Shown here: piece by piece, positions 25,890 through 33,754 of the stretch
Position numbering within the stretch: the first letter of the stretch is position 1
Layout of the letters: each line of letters starts with the position of its first letter
Assembly (NCBI GenBank): GCA_963843285.1
Contig: CAWJJO010000020.1
Coordinates: 124,001 to 188,000 of the forward strand
Reading direction: 5' to 3'
DNA: 64,000 bases
Origin: CAZDDB01 sp963843285
GTDB taxonomy: Bacteria > Acidobacteriota > HRBIN11 > JAKEFK01
Notes under the pieces: model-generated
Databases searched by the model: none
What the model saw: the letters and a program-made list of their open reading frames with translations, nothing else
Told to the model about the DNA's origin: nothing
Translations under genes and position numbers: made by a program

Positions 25890-26077
25890 GGCAATATCAA
25901 ATATCAAAAATCAAATATCGAATAAACATAACTCCATAAGCAAAGAACCTTCTTACAGATTTCTTACTCATTGAGAGTTGATTCAGTGCTTCGAGGTTTT
26001 CGCCGGCACTAAAACACGTTTGTGGATTTTTTGCTGATTTTGTTATGTTTATTTGATTTTTGATATTTGATTTTTAT
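25890..26077. repeat. AT-rich palindromic element (ATATCAAA arms), copy B
   Basis: Left arm ATATCAAATATCAAAAATCA...AAACATAAC, core of about 110 nt, right arm GTTATGTTTATTTGATTTTT followed by GATATTTGATTTTT. The core starts CATAAGCAAAGAACCT, close to CATAAGTAAATAACCT in the copy at 57575. It occupies the whole space between the DUF2207 gene and the methyltransferase. Confidence 0.75.
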
Positions 26078-27867
26078 CTTCCGCCGCCGGCACAGGCACA
26101 GGCACAGGCGCAACCCGCGCAGGCGCAGGCACAACCGCCACCGCCGCTTCGTCCGCCGCCGCTTCCGGAGCTCGCCATTGCCTTGGAAACCGCTTTATCC
26201 ATGGCCGCGAAGCTGACAAGTCCGCCTTCCTTTCCTTCTATCTTTGTGACCACACCGGAGGCTGTGTTTTGCAGCCAGCCGGAAACTGAACCGGCCACAT
26301 CGCTGAAGCGGGTCCCAAAGCCGCCGGATGGTTTGCTCATAGAACCGACTGACGGTCCCGCAGTGGTGCGATAGGAACGCGGGATGTATCGATCGTTGTA
26401 GGGCCGGAATCGATCATTGAATCCGGGATCGAGAATCATCCAATCGACTTTTTCATCCATTTTCTTTTGCCATTCTTCCACATTCCCGATTGCCCTGGCT
26501 TCCGTCCACGCACGCGAAATAATCTGCTTGTAATATTCGCGGGTCTCATTCAGATCAAATCCTTTCATCTTTTGAACCACTGAATGCATAAGATTTGAAG
26601 TGACTTCACTAAAATCATATTGCCCAACCGCCTTTCCGGAGTCTTTGAGTATCGACAAGACATCCTTTTCGTATTCTTGAAGGATCGCATCGGCAGGCGG
26701 CTTTGGCTCCACAGAAAAGCGAACGGGATCTTGATTGATTTGACGGATCAAACCCTTTTTCATCATTCCAAACAGGATGAGTGTGACCACCTTATTCAAG
26801 GGCATCTCGAGAAGCATTCCCGCTTCGGGAGCAGTCAGCCCGCGCTTGATCCCTCCCCCTTCTACACTGGCAATCGCGGGCAGGTATTTGGATTTCCGGC
26901 GACGTCGGGTAGTTTCTACCACTACCCCGAGGACTATCAGCACGGGCCAAATCAGAATTTCCGTCGTCTCATGCCGCGAATAAGAAATTCCGGTGATGAT
27001 CAGCAGAATGAAAAAGATACATCCGCCCGTACCGCCGGTAAAACGGAAAAAGATGATACCCAGCGCGACAATTGCCGCAATCCCAATTCCAATCCGTGTA
27101 TTGATGGAAAACGTTCCTTTCCACCATCGCATCAACAATTCCGACATCGTCATGGTCACGATCCTTTCCATCACGCGTTTTGGAAACGAAACGCCCACCC
27201 GATATGCGGACGTAAACCCTCTTTTTGCTTCCCAACTGACAACGACAGAATCGTTTTCAAATTGTTTCCCGGTAAACGGAACATCTTGAAAGACAACTTC
27301 TTCCGCGGTTACTCCTTTTGGAAGGTGTATCCGGATCGTAAGCCTGGTATTGCCTCGTACATATTTCCCATCGAACCAGGTAGGTGTGATCTGCATCGAA
27401 GCATAATCGTCGCGGGTCGTGTCTTGAAATACGAGATTACCGGCGGACCCACGAAACTTGAGGTTGCCGGACTCCCCTGGCGCTATCGTCTTTGAATCGA
27501 GATGGACTTCCACGCCGGGATGGACATACTGGGATTGGCGGATATCCGAAAGTTTTGTGTCGCCCGACCAGGCCTCCATCTCATTGAGACCGTACTCTTC
27601 GTTCGGCATACCGATATCAACAATGTCGATCGGATGCGCGCCCGGCGCATTTTCAAAATCCATGTCGTATTCCAGAATGGCGCCGCCATTGGTCAGCACA
27701 GTTACATCCAGATCGGCGCGTGGAACGGAAAACAGATAATCCTGGGCGATAGCACTATTATTGGAATGCGATACTAGTACTACTACGAAGATAAAAAGAA
27801 GACGTCCAGGCAAGATGCCTGCGGCCCATAATGCAGGCTGGAAGCCTGCGCTCCAAGCTCTATTCAT
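26074..27867 (-). CDS. DUF2207 membrane protein with Cys-Ala repeat tail
   Basis: 597 residues from the ATG at 27867, which has an AAGGA-type site inside the preceding gene; a TTG at 27813 is an alternative. Signal peptide to about residue 41 (ends NSAIA-Q), partly encoded by a GC-rich repeat; extracytoplasmic DUF2207-type beta domain (43-250); three helices around 258-276, 281-294 and 303-318; then a cytosolic helical part (about 320-530) and a Gly/Ser linker. The last 19 residues are CACACAGCACACACAGGGR: seven Cys, almost strictly alternating with Ala. DUF2207 proteins usually end in Gly/Ser-rich tails, so the Cys-rich form is unusual. It ends a four-gene coupled operon with two radical-SAM-type proteins, which makes the tail a candidate substrate for peptide modification. 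Metal binding by the tail is the main alternative. Confidence 0.75.
   Translation of the reverse strand: MNRAWSAGFQPALWAAGILPGRLLFIFVVVLVSHSNNSAIAQDYLFSVPRADLDVTVLTNGGAILEYDMDFENAPGAHPIDIVDIGMPNEEYGLNEMEAWSGDTKLSDIRQSQYVHPGVEVHLDSKTIAPGESGNLKFRGSAGNLVFQDTTRDDYASMQITPTWFDGKYVRGNTRLTIRIHLPKGVTAEEVVFQDVPFTGKQFENDSVVVSWEAKRGFTSAYRVGVSFPKRVMERIVTMTMSELLMRWWKGTFSINTRIGIGIAAIVALGIIFFRFTGGTGGCIFFILLIITGISYSRHETTEILIWPVLIVLGVVVETTRRRRKSKYLPAIASVEGGGIKRGLTAPEAGMLLEMPLNKVVTLILFGMMKKGLIRQINQDPVRFSVEPKPPADAILQEYEKDVLSILKDSGKAVGQYDFSEVTSNLMHSVVQKMKGFDLNETREYYKQIISRAWTEARAIGNVEEWQKKMDEKVDWMILDPGFNDRFRPYNDRYIPRSYRTTAGPSVGSMSKPSGGFGTRFSDVAGSVSGWLQNTASGVVTKIEGKEGGLVSFAAMDKAVSKAMASSGSGGGRSGGGGCACACAGCACACACAGGGR
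27805..27857. repeat. GCAGGC-type repeat inside a coding start
   Basis: Contains two nested hairpin cores, AGGCAAGATGCCTGC and GCAGGCTGGAAGCCTGC. It lies entirely within the 5' coding part of the DUF2207 gene and encodes its residues SAGFQPALWAAGILPG. A related pair occurs at 56839. Confidence 0.65.
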
Positions 27868-27877
27868 CCTTGATCCT

Positions 27878-29149
27878 TCATCCCTCCTCATGGGCCCAGC
27901 CGCGCGGATCGCCGGGGCAATCAGCCGCGCAGATTTCCAAACCCGGACAAATATCACAGCGTGTCGGGGACTCCACCCGCCCGCGATAGCGGCGAAATGT
28001 TTCGCGGTTCCAGATCGTCTGCCAGTCTTCCTTCAGTAGATTGCCCCCCGAGATCAACGGTCCGCGCGCAGGATACACCGATCCGTCGGGATCGACGCGA
28101 ACAGATACATCACCGGCAGTGCGCGGGCCTTCTACCAACGTTTGTTTCCAATCTCCCAAAACGGGCGGCAACCAGACATACCGGACTTCGGCGCGATGCG
28201 CCAGTTCTTCGACATGAACCGCAGCTTCGATGATCTCATTCCGATTCAATGCCGAATGATCTTCGCCGGCAACCGCCCAGTAAGTGATATTTTTCACTCC
28301 GGCGTTTCGCAAGAGTTGAATCAATGAATCCAGTTCCGGCCGGCTCCGCTTCGTCAAAGGGATTTCTGCGACAGGACATACTTCCAGTTCCTTGCAGTCA
28401 TGGAAGCATGTCATCGCAGCGGAAAAATCCCCAGCTCCCAGCTGCATATCATGCACTCCCGGATCGCCCGAAAGAACCGGGACGGTGATGTAATCCACGC
28501 CTGCCAGCGCGGCGCTTCGAAGAAGATCGGGAGTTTGGAGCCAGGTGGCAGTTCCACGCAATCCGGAAATCATTCCCGTATCTTCGGCGCGTTCGATGTT
28601 CGCGACAGCATCGCGGACAGAACTGGAGTGATTGGCCAGGAACGTTACATGAAGAATTCCGTTTTCCCAGAGCTTTTTCAGCAATGGATTTGTCTGCTCA
28701 CGGGGGGCAACGCGGAGCTGCGCATGAAACGGGGCGAATAAAGCGCGTGGCGTTCCTGTCGCCGGGTCATCCAGATTAAAGATCGGATAGTTGTCTTCCG
28801 GATTTGCGAGTGTCTCAATAAAAATCGAAAGTTTGCGCAAATCTTCGTTCACCTGGCTATCGTTCACGCTGCGGAAACTTTCACGGACAGCACGGCGCAC
28901 CTCTTCCTGAGATTGGCCTTCCAGAAGCGCTTTGGCAATCAAAACACCGCTGGTAGAAAGCCGCGCTGCAACCGACGCATTCGCGATCAGAAGACCGGTG
29001 CCGTCTTCCTCCACTCGCAAGTGAAATCGGGTGACGTTTCCACCCTGCTCGCGCCGGTAGTGATAAATGCCATGCTGAACGCGAGGAGTCTCCAGAGGCA
29101 AACGAACTCGGAAAAATCTCCGGATCTGTTCGCCCAGCGCCGGATTCAT
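27878..29149 (-). CDS. Radical-SAM-like protein lacking the CxxxCxxC motif, SPASM-type C-terminus
   Basis: 423 residues, paralogous in layout to the upstream radical SAM gene: an N-terminal PqqD-like segment (RFHLRVEEDGTGLLIANASV, about residues 40-90), a TIM-barrel region and a C-terminal SPASM-type Cys cluster CDICPGLEICAADC. At the place where the radical SAM CxxxCxxC should be (around 135-155, FAPFHAQLRVAPREQ) there is no cysteine, and the GGE motif is not recognisable. The SPASM part also lost its first Cys (VYPARG instead of LPCQS). I therefore read it as a catalytically inactive partner, perhaps for substrate recognition or auxiliary-cluster support. Start overlaps the upstream gene by ATGA. 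Function inferred. Confidence 0.75.
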   Translation of the reverse strand: MNPALGEQIRRFFRVRLPLETPRVQHGIYHYRREQGGNVTRFHLRVEEDGTGLLIANASVAARLSTSGVLIAKALLEGQSQEEVRRAVRESFRSVNDSQVNEDLRKLSIFIETLANPEDNYPIFNLDDPATGTPRALFAPFHAQLRVAPREQTNPLLKKLWENGILHVTFLANHSSSVRDAVANIERAEDTGMISGLRGTATWLQTPDLLRSAALAGVDYITVPVLSGDPGVHDMQLGAGDFSAAMTCFHDCKELEVCPVAEIPLTKRSRPELDSLIQLLRNAGVKNITYWAVAGEDHSALNRNEIIEAAVHVEELAHRAEVRYVWLPPVLGDWKQTLVEGPRTAGDVSVRVDPDGSVYPARGPLISGGNLLKEDWQTIWNRETFRRYRGRVESPTRCDICPGLEICAADCPGDPRGWAHEEG

Positions 29150-30642
29150 CTCACACCTGCTCCGCGGCCCATCGAGCGTTTTCCGATGTGCTGCAGCGAT
29201 TCGATCGGAACAAAACTCGGCTTTGAGGGCTGATCGCCGTGACAGCTGCCCTCATGGTGAACGGCCATTCCGTCACGCGCTTCCCGCTCAATCCTGCACC
29301 CGCCGCCACACAAAGGCAGATCGGGACATTCCCAGCACTTCTCCGGCAAACCGGCCCAACGTGGATCCTGTTCACGATCCCGAAAACTGCGAAACAACTC
29401 GCCATTCCAGATCTGCTCCCAGGAGTCGCGCAACAAATTTCCGGCAGAAACGTAAAACGACTGACAGGGAAGCACATCGCCGTTCGGTTCCACACAGATC
29501 GAGTATTCCGCTGCATTGCACCGCTTCGCGCCGATCTCCAGTTCTACTGGATTCATTCGACAATATTCGGTGGGTGTATACCATAAAAACTTCATTCCCA
29601 GCTCGCGCGCCGTATCCCGGATCCGGATTAACAACGGAGGCAGTTCCTCTTCCGGAATGGCCTGCGGATCGCAATATCCGCCGCCCGAATAGATCATTCC
29701 GTTCATCGCAAAAGTGCGAATGCCAAGGCTGTAGATGAACCGGACGATCTCTTCCGCATGGCCACGATTCTTCTGAAGGAGAGTCGTATTTGTAATCGTG
29801 TGGATTCCGGCAGACAGACAATTCTCGATCCCTTTCACCGTCTGTGAGAAGGCGGAAACGCCGTTGATTTCATCGTGCACTTTCGCGAGATGAGATGCCA
29901 GTGTGATCTGGATATGATTGAGGCCCGCTGCGCGAATTGTTTCTGCGAACGAAGAGTTTGAAAAACGGCGGCCGTTGGTATTCAGCCCCGCGACTTGTCC
30001 CTGATCATTCGCAAACGAGACGAGTTCCGGCAACGCAGGATGCAAAGTGGCCTCTCCCCCCGTAAAGATGATGTGCGGCACTCCCTTTTCGTGAAGCAAT
30101 GCGAGCACGCGTTTCCAATCCTCCACAGCCAGGGATCCCATCCCGATATGCGAAGTGGCGTTGTAGCAATGGGAGCAGGCGTTGTTGCAGCCATAGGTGA
30201 GAGCCACATCGGCTTTGAATGGCGCGCGGGCACGGGTTGAAAACAGTGGTTTGCGCTCCAGAAACTCCAGACCGCACGTGGTGCAACCGTTTTCGAATGT
30301 AACATGGCGGATCATCTGGTAGACCTGCTTTACATCGCTTGCGGCACGCGCGCTATCCCGAAAATGAAACTTGAGGCGGTTCAATGCAGCGCGCTCTGTC
30401 ACATCTTCCAGCGCCCATTTGGCAATCTGCGCGGCGGTCGGATTCAAATAAAGAACGTCGGTTACATCTACAAACAAGACGCCCTGGCCGTCAGGTTCGA
30501 TGCGCAAATGCACGCGGCGACGGTATCCATCTCTGTCTACAAAGTGAAATGTGTAAAGGCCCGGATTGGGAGTATCGTAGCTTTGGAAAAATGGAAATGT
30601 ATCTTCGCGAATAAATCGTGCAATCCGGCTGAGCATCACCAT
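29146..30642 (-). CDS. Radical SAM/SPASM enzyme with N-terminal PqqD-like domain
   Basis: 498 residues. N-terminal segment (about 40-95) includes RVHLRIEPDGQGVLFV and VLYLNPTAAQIAKWALED, resembling PqqD-type peptide-recognition (RRE) domains. An extra CxxC (C120, C123) precedes the radical SAM domain with GCNNACSHCYN (C152, C156, C159) and FTGGEATLHP (GGE 195-197). The SPASM domain has C375, C383, C393 and CWECPDLPLCGGGC (C436, C439, C445, C449). This layout is that of RiPP maturases that crosslink or modify Cys-containing peptides. ATG at 30642 or, two codons on, at 30636 where it forms TGATG with the stop of the upstream gene. The neighbour with a Cys-Ala tail is the best substrate candidate; heme d1/cofactor-type maturases are the alternative. 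Confidence 0.85.
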   Translation of the reverse strand: MVMLSRIARFIREDTFPFFQSYDTPNPGLYTFHFVDRDGYRRRVHLRIEPDGQGVLFVDVTDVLYLNPTAAQIAKWALEDVTERAALNRLKFHFRDSARAASDVKQVYQMIRHVTFENGCTTCGLEFLERKPLFSTRARAPFKADVALTYGCNNACSHCYNATSHIGMGSLAVEDWKRVLALLHEKGVPHIIFTGGEATLHPALPELVSFANDQGQVAGLNTNGRRFSNSSFAETIRAAGLNHIQITLASHLAKVHDEINGVSAFSQTVKGIENCLSAGIHTITNTTLLQKNRGHAEEIVRFIYSLGIRTFAMNGMIYSGGGYCDPQAIPEEELPPLLIRIRDTARELGMKFLWYTPTEYCRMNPVELEIGAKRCNAAEYSICVEPNGDVLPCQSFYVSAGNLLRDSWEQIWNGELFRSFRDREQDPRWAGLPEKCWECPDLPLCGGGCRIEREARDGMAVHHEGSCHGDQPSKPSFVPIESLQHIGKRSMGRGAGVR

Positions 30643-30971
30643 TTGGGCGCTTCTTCCAACTGGTACTGTGTGCCGCAGAACTCGCAGGAGATAAAAATCG
30701 CTCCGGCCCGCACGGCCACTGATTTATTCGTAAGGGTGGAACCGCAGTTCTTACACTTGAGCTCCTGAGCGGAAATATCGCCGGTAAGATCGATCTTTTG
30801 AACGACGGTCGTTTCTTTTGCGCGTAATCTTGTCGTGGCAAAAAGCACGGCGCCGGATGCAATCAAGACAAGACCGATGATCAGTCGCGCGATCTGACCC
30901 TGAAATCCGATGACAAACAGAAGACCGAGCAATGCGAGGATCACCGACAGCGCGTTGATCAGTACCGCCAT
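30636..30971 (-). CDS. Small membrane protein with C-terminal zinc ribbon
   Basis: 111 residues: two closely spaced transmembrane helices (about 5-22 and 29-47), then a cytosolic zinc ribbon with CKNCGS and CEFCGT pairs and the C-terminal residues YQLEEAPKW. No family name recognised. First gene of the radical SAM cassette, overlapping the next gene's start; probable role as a membrane anchor or scaffold for the cassette, by context only. No clear promoter was found upstream; a palindromic repeat separates it from lon. Confidence 0.7.
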   Translation of the reverse strand: MAVLINALSVILALLGLLFVIGFQGQIARLIIGLVLIASGAVLFATTRLRAKETTVVQKIDLTGDISAQELKCKNCGSTLTNKSVAVRAGAIFISCEFCGTQYQLEEAPKW

Positions 30972-30985
30972 ACCCGTATGTTAGC

Positions 30986-31071
30986 AGGAATTCACCACAA
31001 AGACACAAAGGTCACAAAGGGAAGAAAATAGATTCCTACTTTGTGTTCTTTGTGCCTTTGTGGTGAATCCT
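30986..31071. repeat. CACAAAGA-unit palindrome with AGGA-TTCACC ends
   Basis: AGGAATTCACCACAAAGACA on the left, TTTGTGGTGAATCCT on the right, arms of ACACAAAG/TCACAAAG octamers and a core of about 30 nt. The right end provides the TAG stop of lon. Boundary sequences match the elements at 3319, 41737 and 52018. Confidence 0.75.
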
Positions 31072-33463
31072 ACCGGCTGAAGGCGTGGCGGTAGACGTCG
31101 TTGTAGTCTTTGGCAAAATGAACGGTAAGATTTTCCCGCAGGTAATCCGGAAGCTCATCAAAATCACGTTTGTTTTCATCTGGAAGAATGAGAATCAAGC
31201 GCCTGGCGCGGCGTGCGGCAATAATCTTCTCTTTGAGTCCTCCGATCGGCAACACCTGCCCGGTGAGTGTGAGCTCACCAGTCATCGCAAGACCGGGCAC
31301 GACGGGTTCTTTTTTGAGCATGGAAACAAGCGCCGTTGCCATTGTGATTCCGGCGGATGGACCATCTTTGGGTGTCGCTCCTTCGGGCACATGAAGGTGG
31401 ACAAAGTGTTTCTCAAAAAAATCTTCTTCCACACCGTATTCGCCTATATGTGCCATCACATACGAATACGCGATCTCCGAGCTTTCCACCATGACGCTTC
31501 CAAGCTGGCCGGTTTGCTTAAAACCCCGTGACTTACTTGGGGCAAACGTCGCTTCGATTTGCAGTGTATCGCCACCCATTACTGTCCATGCAAGACCGGT
31601 GACCACTCCTGCGCGTCCTTCCAGGACATGATCCACCGTAAACACCGGTTTTCCCAGGTACGAATCGACGTCCGATTTTCTGACGACGATTTTCAGTGTC
31701 TTTCCTTCCGCAAGCCGGACGGCACACTTTCTCAGGATTCTCTTGATCTGTTTTTCCAAATTGCGAACGCCGGCTTCGCGGGCGTAGCCATCAATGATTT
31801 GCACCAGTGCATCCTTCTGAATGATCACCTGATCCTTGTTGATCCCATGGTTTTGCAAAGCGCGCGGCAGGAGGTACCTGCGCGCGATTTCCACTTTTTC
31901 TTCCAGGATATAACCGGAAAGACGGATCACTTCCATTCGATCGAGCAACGGACCCGGAATTGTGTCCAGCTGATTTGCCGTCGCGATAAAGAGAACGTGT
32001 GACAGATCCATCGGCACATCCAGATAGTGGTCCCGGAAAGAGTTGTTCTGTTCCGGATCCAGCACTTCCAGCAAAGAGGAAGCTGGGTCTCCATGGTAGG
32101 AAATTCCGATCTTATCAATTTCATCCAGCATAATGACAGGATTGGCCGTGCCTGCTCCTTTCATCGCCTGAACAAACTTGCCCGGTAACGCGCCTATATA
32201 GGTTCGGCGATGCCCCTTGATCTCCGCTTCATCACGAATTCCACCGAGTGAAAATCGAAAGAATTTACGATCGATCGCTTCCGCGATGCTTTTGCCTATC
32301 GACGTCTTGCCCACTCCGGGTGGGCCTACGAGACAAAGGATCGATCCTGCAATGTCGCCTTTCAATTTACCAACTGCGATGAATTCCAGGATTCGATCTT
32401 TCACGTCACCAAGACCGTAGTGGTCCCGATCAAGAATCTCCCGTCCCCTCTTGATCGAATAGCGATCTTTGCTGAATTTGCCCCAGGGCAGAATCGTCAG
32501 CCAGTCAAGATAATTTCGAGTTACAATGTACTCGGGCGAAGCAGGTTCCAGAATCTTGAATTTCTCCATCTCCTCATCAATCACTTTCTTTACTTCGGCG
32601 CTGAGTTTCAGGTTCTCAACTCTCTTCTGGAATGACTCGACTTCCGCGGCCTTCCCTTCTTTCTCCAGACCGAGCTCCTGTTTGATCGCTTTCATCTGTT
32701 CGCGGAGAAAAAACTCACGCTGAGTTTTGGAGATTTTTTCTTCGATCTGTTTTGAGATCTTTTGTTTCAAGCGGGAGACTTCCAGTTCCTGCTTCAGCAG
32801 AACGAGAACCTTGTCCAGCCTTTGCATGACGTCTAAAGCTTCCAAAACTTCTTGCAGCTGGGTCCCATTTGCCATCGTGAGATGTGCGGCAAAATCCGCA
32901 AGTTTTCCGGGATCATCCATGGCAGAGTGACTCAAATACATTTTGATGGCTTCGGAATGAATCGGGCTCAGCTCGTGAAGTTCTTTGAGAGCGGACACGA
33001 TGCTCATCGAATAGGCTTTCAGTTCCGGATTTACCGGGGACTCGGTTGCGTAGTGGTACTCGACCCGGGCCAAGAGGCCATCATCTGTTTGCGAAATTTC
33101 TTTGATCGAAAAGCGTTCCAGACAATTGATCAACAGATGAACTGTGTTCTCGTTTTCGTAAAATGCCTTGAGGATCCGCCCGACGGTTCCAACTCGATGT
33201 ACCCTGTTTGCGGGATCGGGATCGTTCCCATCTCCCTTTGCTAGAACAAGTCCCAGCGCTTGTCCGGAAGCCTCCTCGAGCGCCTTTTTTACCGTCTTGA
33301 TCAAAGGGGGATCATCGATCAATAACGGCATGGGAAATCCGGGGAAAAACGGACGCGGCCGAACCGGGATGATGTAAAGTTGCTCTGGAAGAATCTCAGT
33401 AGCTCTTACAATTTGAGGACCAGTCTTCTCTTCTGTTTCGTTCTCAATCATTGTGTTGGTCAT
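31070..33463 (-). CDS. lon: ATP-dependent protease Lon
   Basis: 797 residues from the ATG at 33463 (MTNTMIENETEEKTG); the open frame upstream encodes only repeat-derived sequence. N-terminal substrate-binding LON domain (about 30-230), coiled-coil linker, AAA+ module with GPPGVGKTSIGKSIA and VIMLDEIDKIG, and the serine-lysine protease domain with the dyad S703 (PKDGPSAGITMA) and K746 (GGLKEKIIAA). Length and order are typical of LonA. Single gene flanked by repeats on both sides; no heat-shock promoter or CIRCE-type repeat recognised. Confidence 0.95.
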   Translation of the reverse strand: MTNTMIENETEEKTGPQIVRATEILPEQLYIIPVRPRPFFPGFPMPLLIDDPPLIKTVKKALEEASGQALGLVLAKGDGNDPDPANRVHRVGTVGRILKAFYENENTVHLLINCLERFSIKEISQTDDGLLARVEYHYATESPVNPELKAYSMSIVSALKELHELSPIHSEAIKMYLSHSAMDDPGKLADFAAHLTMANGTQLQEVLEALDVMQRLDKVLVLLKQELEVSRLKQKISKQIEEKISKTQREFFLREQMKAIKQELGLEKEGKAAEVESFQKRVENLKLSAEVKKVIDEEMEKFKILEPASPEYIVTRNYLDWLTILPWGKFSKDRYSIKRGREILDRDHYGLGDVKDRILEFIAVGKLKGDIAGSILCLVGPPGVGKTSIGKSIAEAIDRKFFRFSLGGIRDEAEIKGHRRTYIGALPGKFVQAMKGAGTANPVIMLDEIDKIGISYHGDPASSLLEVLDPEQNNSFRDHYLDVPMDLSHVLFIATANQLDTIPGPLLDRMEVIRLSGYILEEKVEIARRYLLPRALQNHGINKDQVIIQKDALVQIIDGYAREAGVRNLEKQIKRILRKCAVRLAEGKTLKIVVRKSDVDSYLGKPVFTVDHVLEGRAGVVTGLAWTVMGGDTLQIEATFAPSKSRGFKQTGQLGSVMVESSEIAYSYVMAHIGEYGVEEDFFEKHFVHLHVPEGATPKDGPSAGITMATALVSMLKKEPVVPGLAMTGELTLTGQVLPIGGLKEKIIAARRARRLILILPDENKRDFDELPDYLRENLTVHFAKDYNDVYRHAFSR

Positions 33464-33538
33464 TGTAGCATCGCCTGTGACACTTGCTACAAAGGTAGGA
33501 AGAAAAGGAACTGACTGCAATCCGCCTACCATTTGTTT

Positions 33539-33649
33539 GGAGTTGGCGGGCGTCCCTGCCCAATATGCACCGGGAACTGGCGGGGCTTCCGTGCCCGCCA
33601 TTCGGATGACATCACCATACCGGCGGGCACGGAGGCCCGTCGCTCCACA
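33539..33649. repeat. GC-rich double-hairpin repeat, extended copy
   Basis: Left arm GGAGTTGGCGGGCGTCCCTG, right arm GGCGGGCACGGAGGCCCG ending CGCTCC, with an additional GGCGGGGCTTCCGTGCCCGCC hairpin between. It is the inverse orientation of the elements at 4769 and 61301 and appears to be 1.5 copies. It lies in the 291-nt lon-secA gap; the rest of that gap (33650-33754) holds no promoter I can support. Confidence 0.75.
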
Positions 33650-33754
33650 CTTTTGTGCTCAGTTGACGCAGCTATACCCTTTTGTTAAATTTGATGAAAT
33701 CATAGAAACCATTGGACAAACGTGTAGTTACACTCGAACTTTATTTATAAGACA

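Noticed and set aside
26080..26140. Cys-Ala tail as a mere microsatellite or frame error
   Set aside because: The DNA is a TGYGCC hexamer-like repeat, so slippage may have produced it, but the frame is continuous from a conserved domain, ends in a stop, and is interrupted by an AG step. Kept as a finding, with slippage noted as origin.
33464..33754. Promoter for secA in the 291-nt gap
   Set aside because: TTGGAC and TTGTTA hexamers occur, but no -10 box at acceptable spacing; not reported as a feature.
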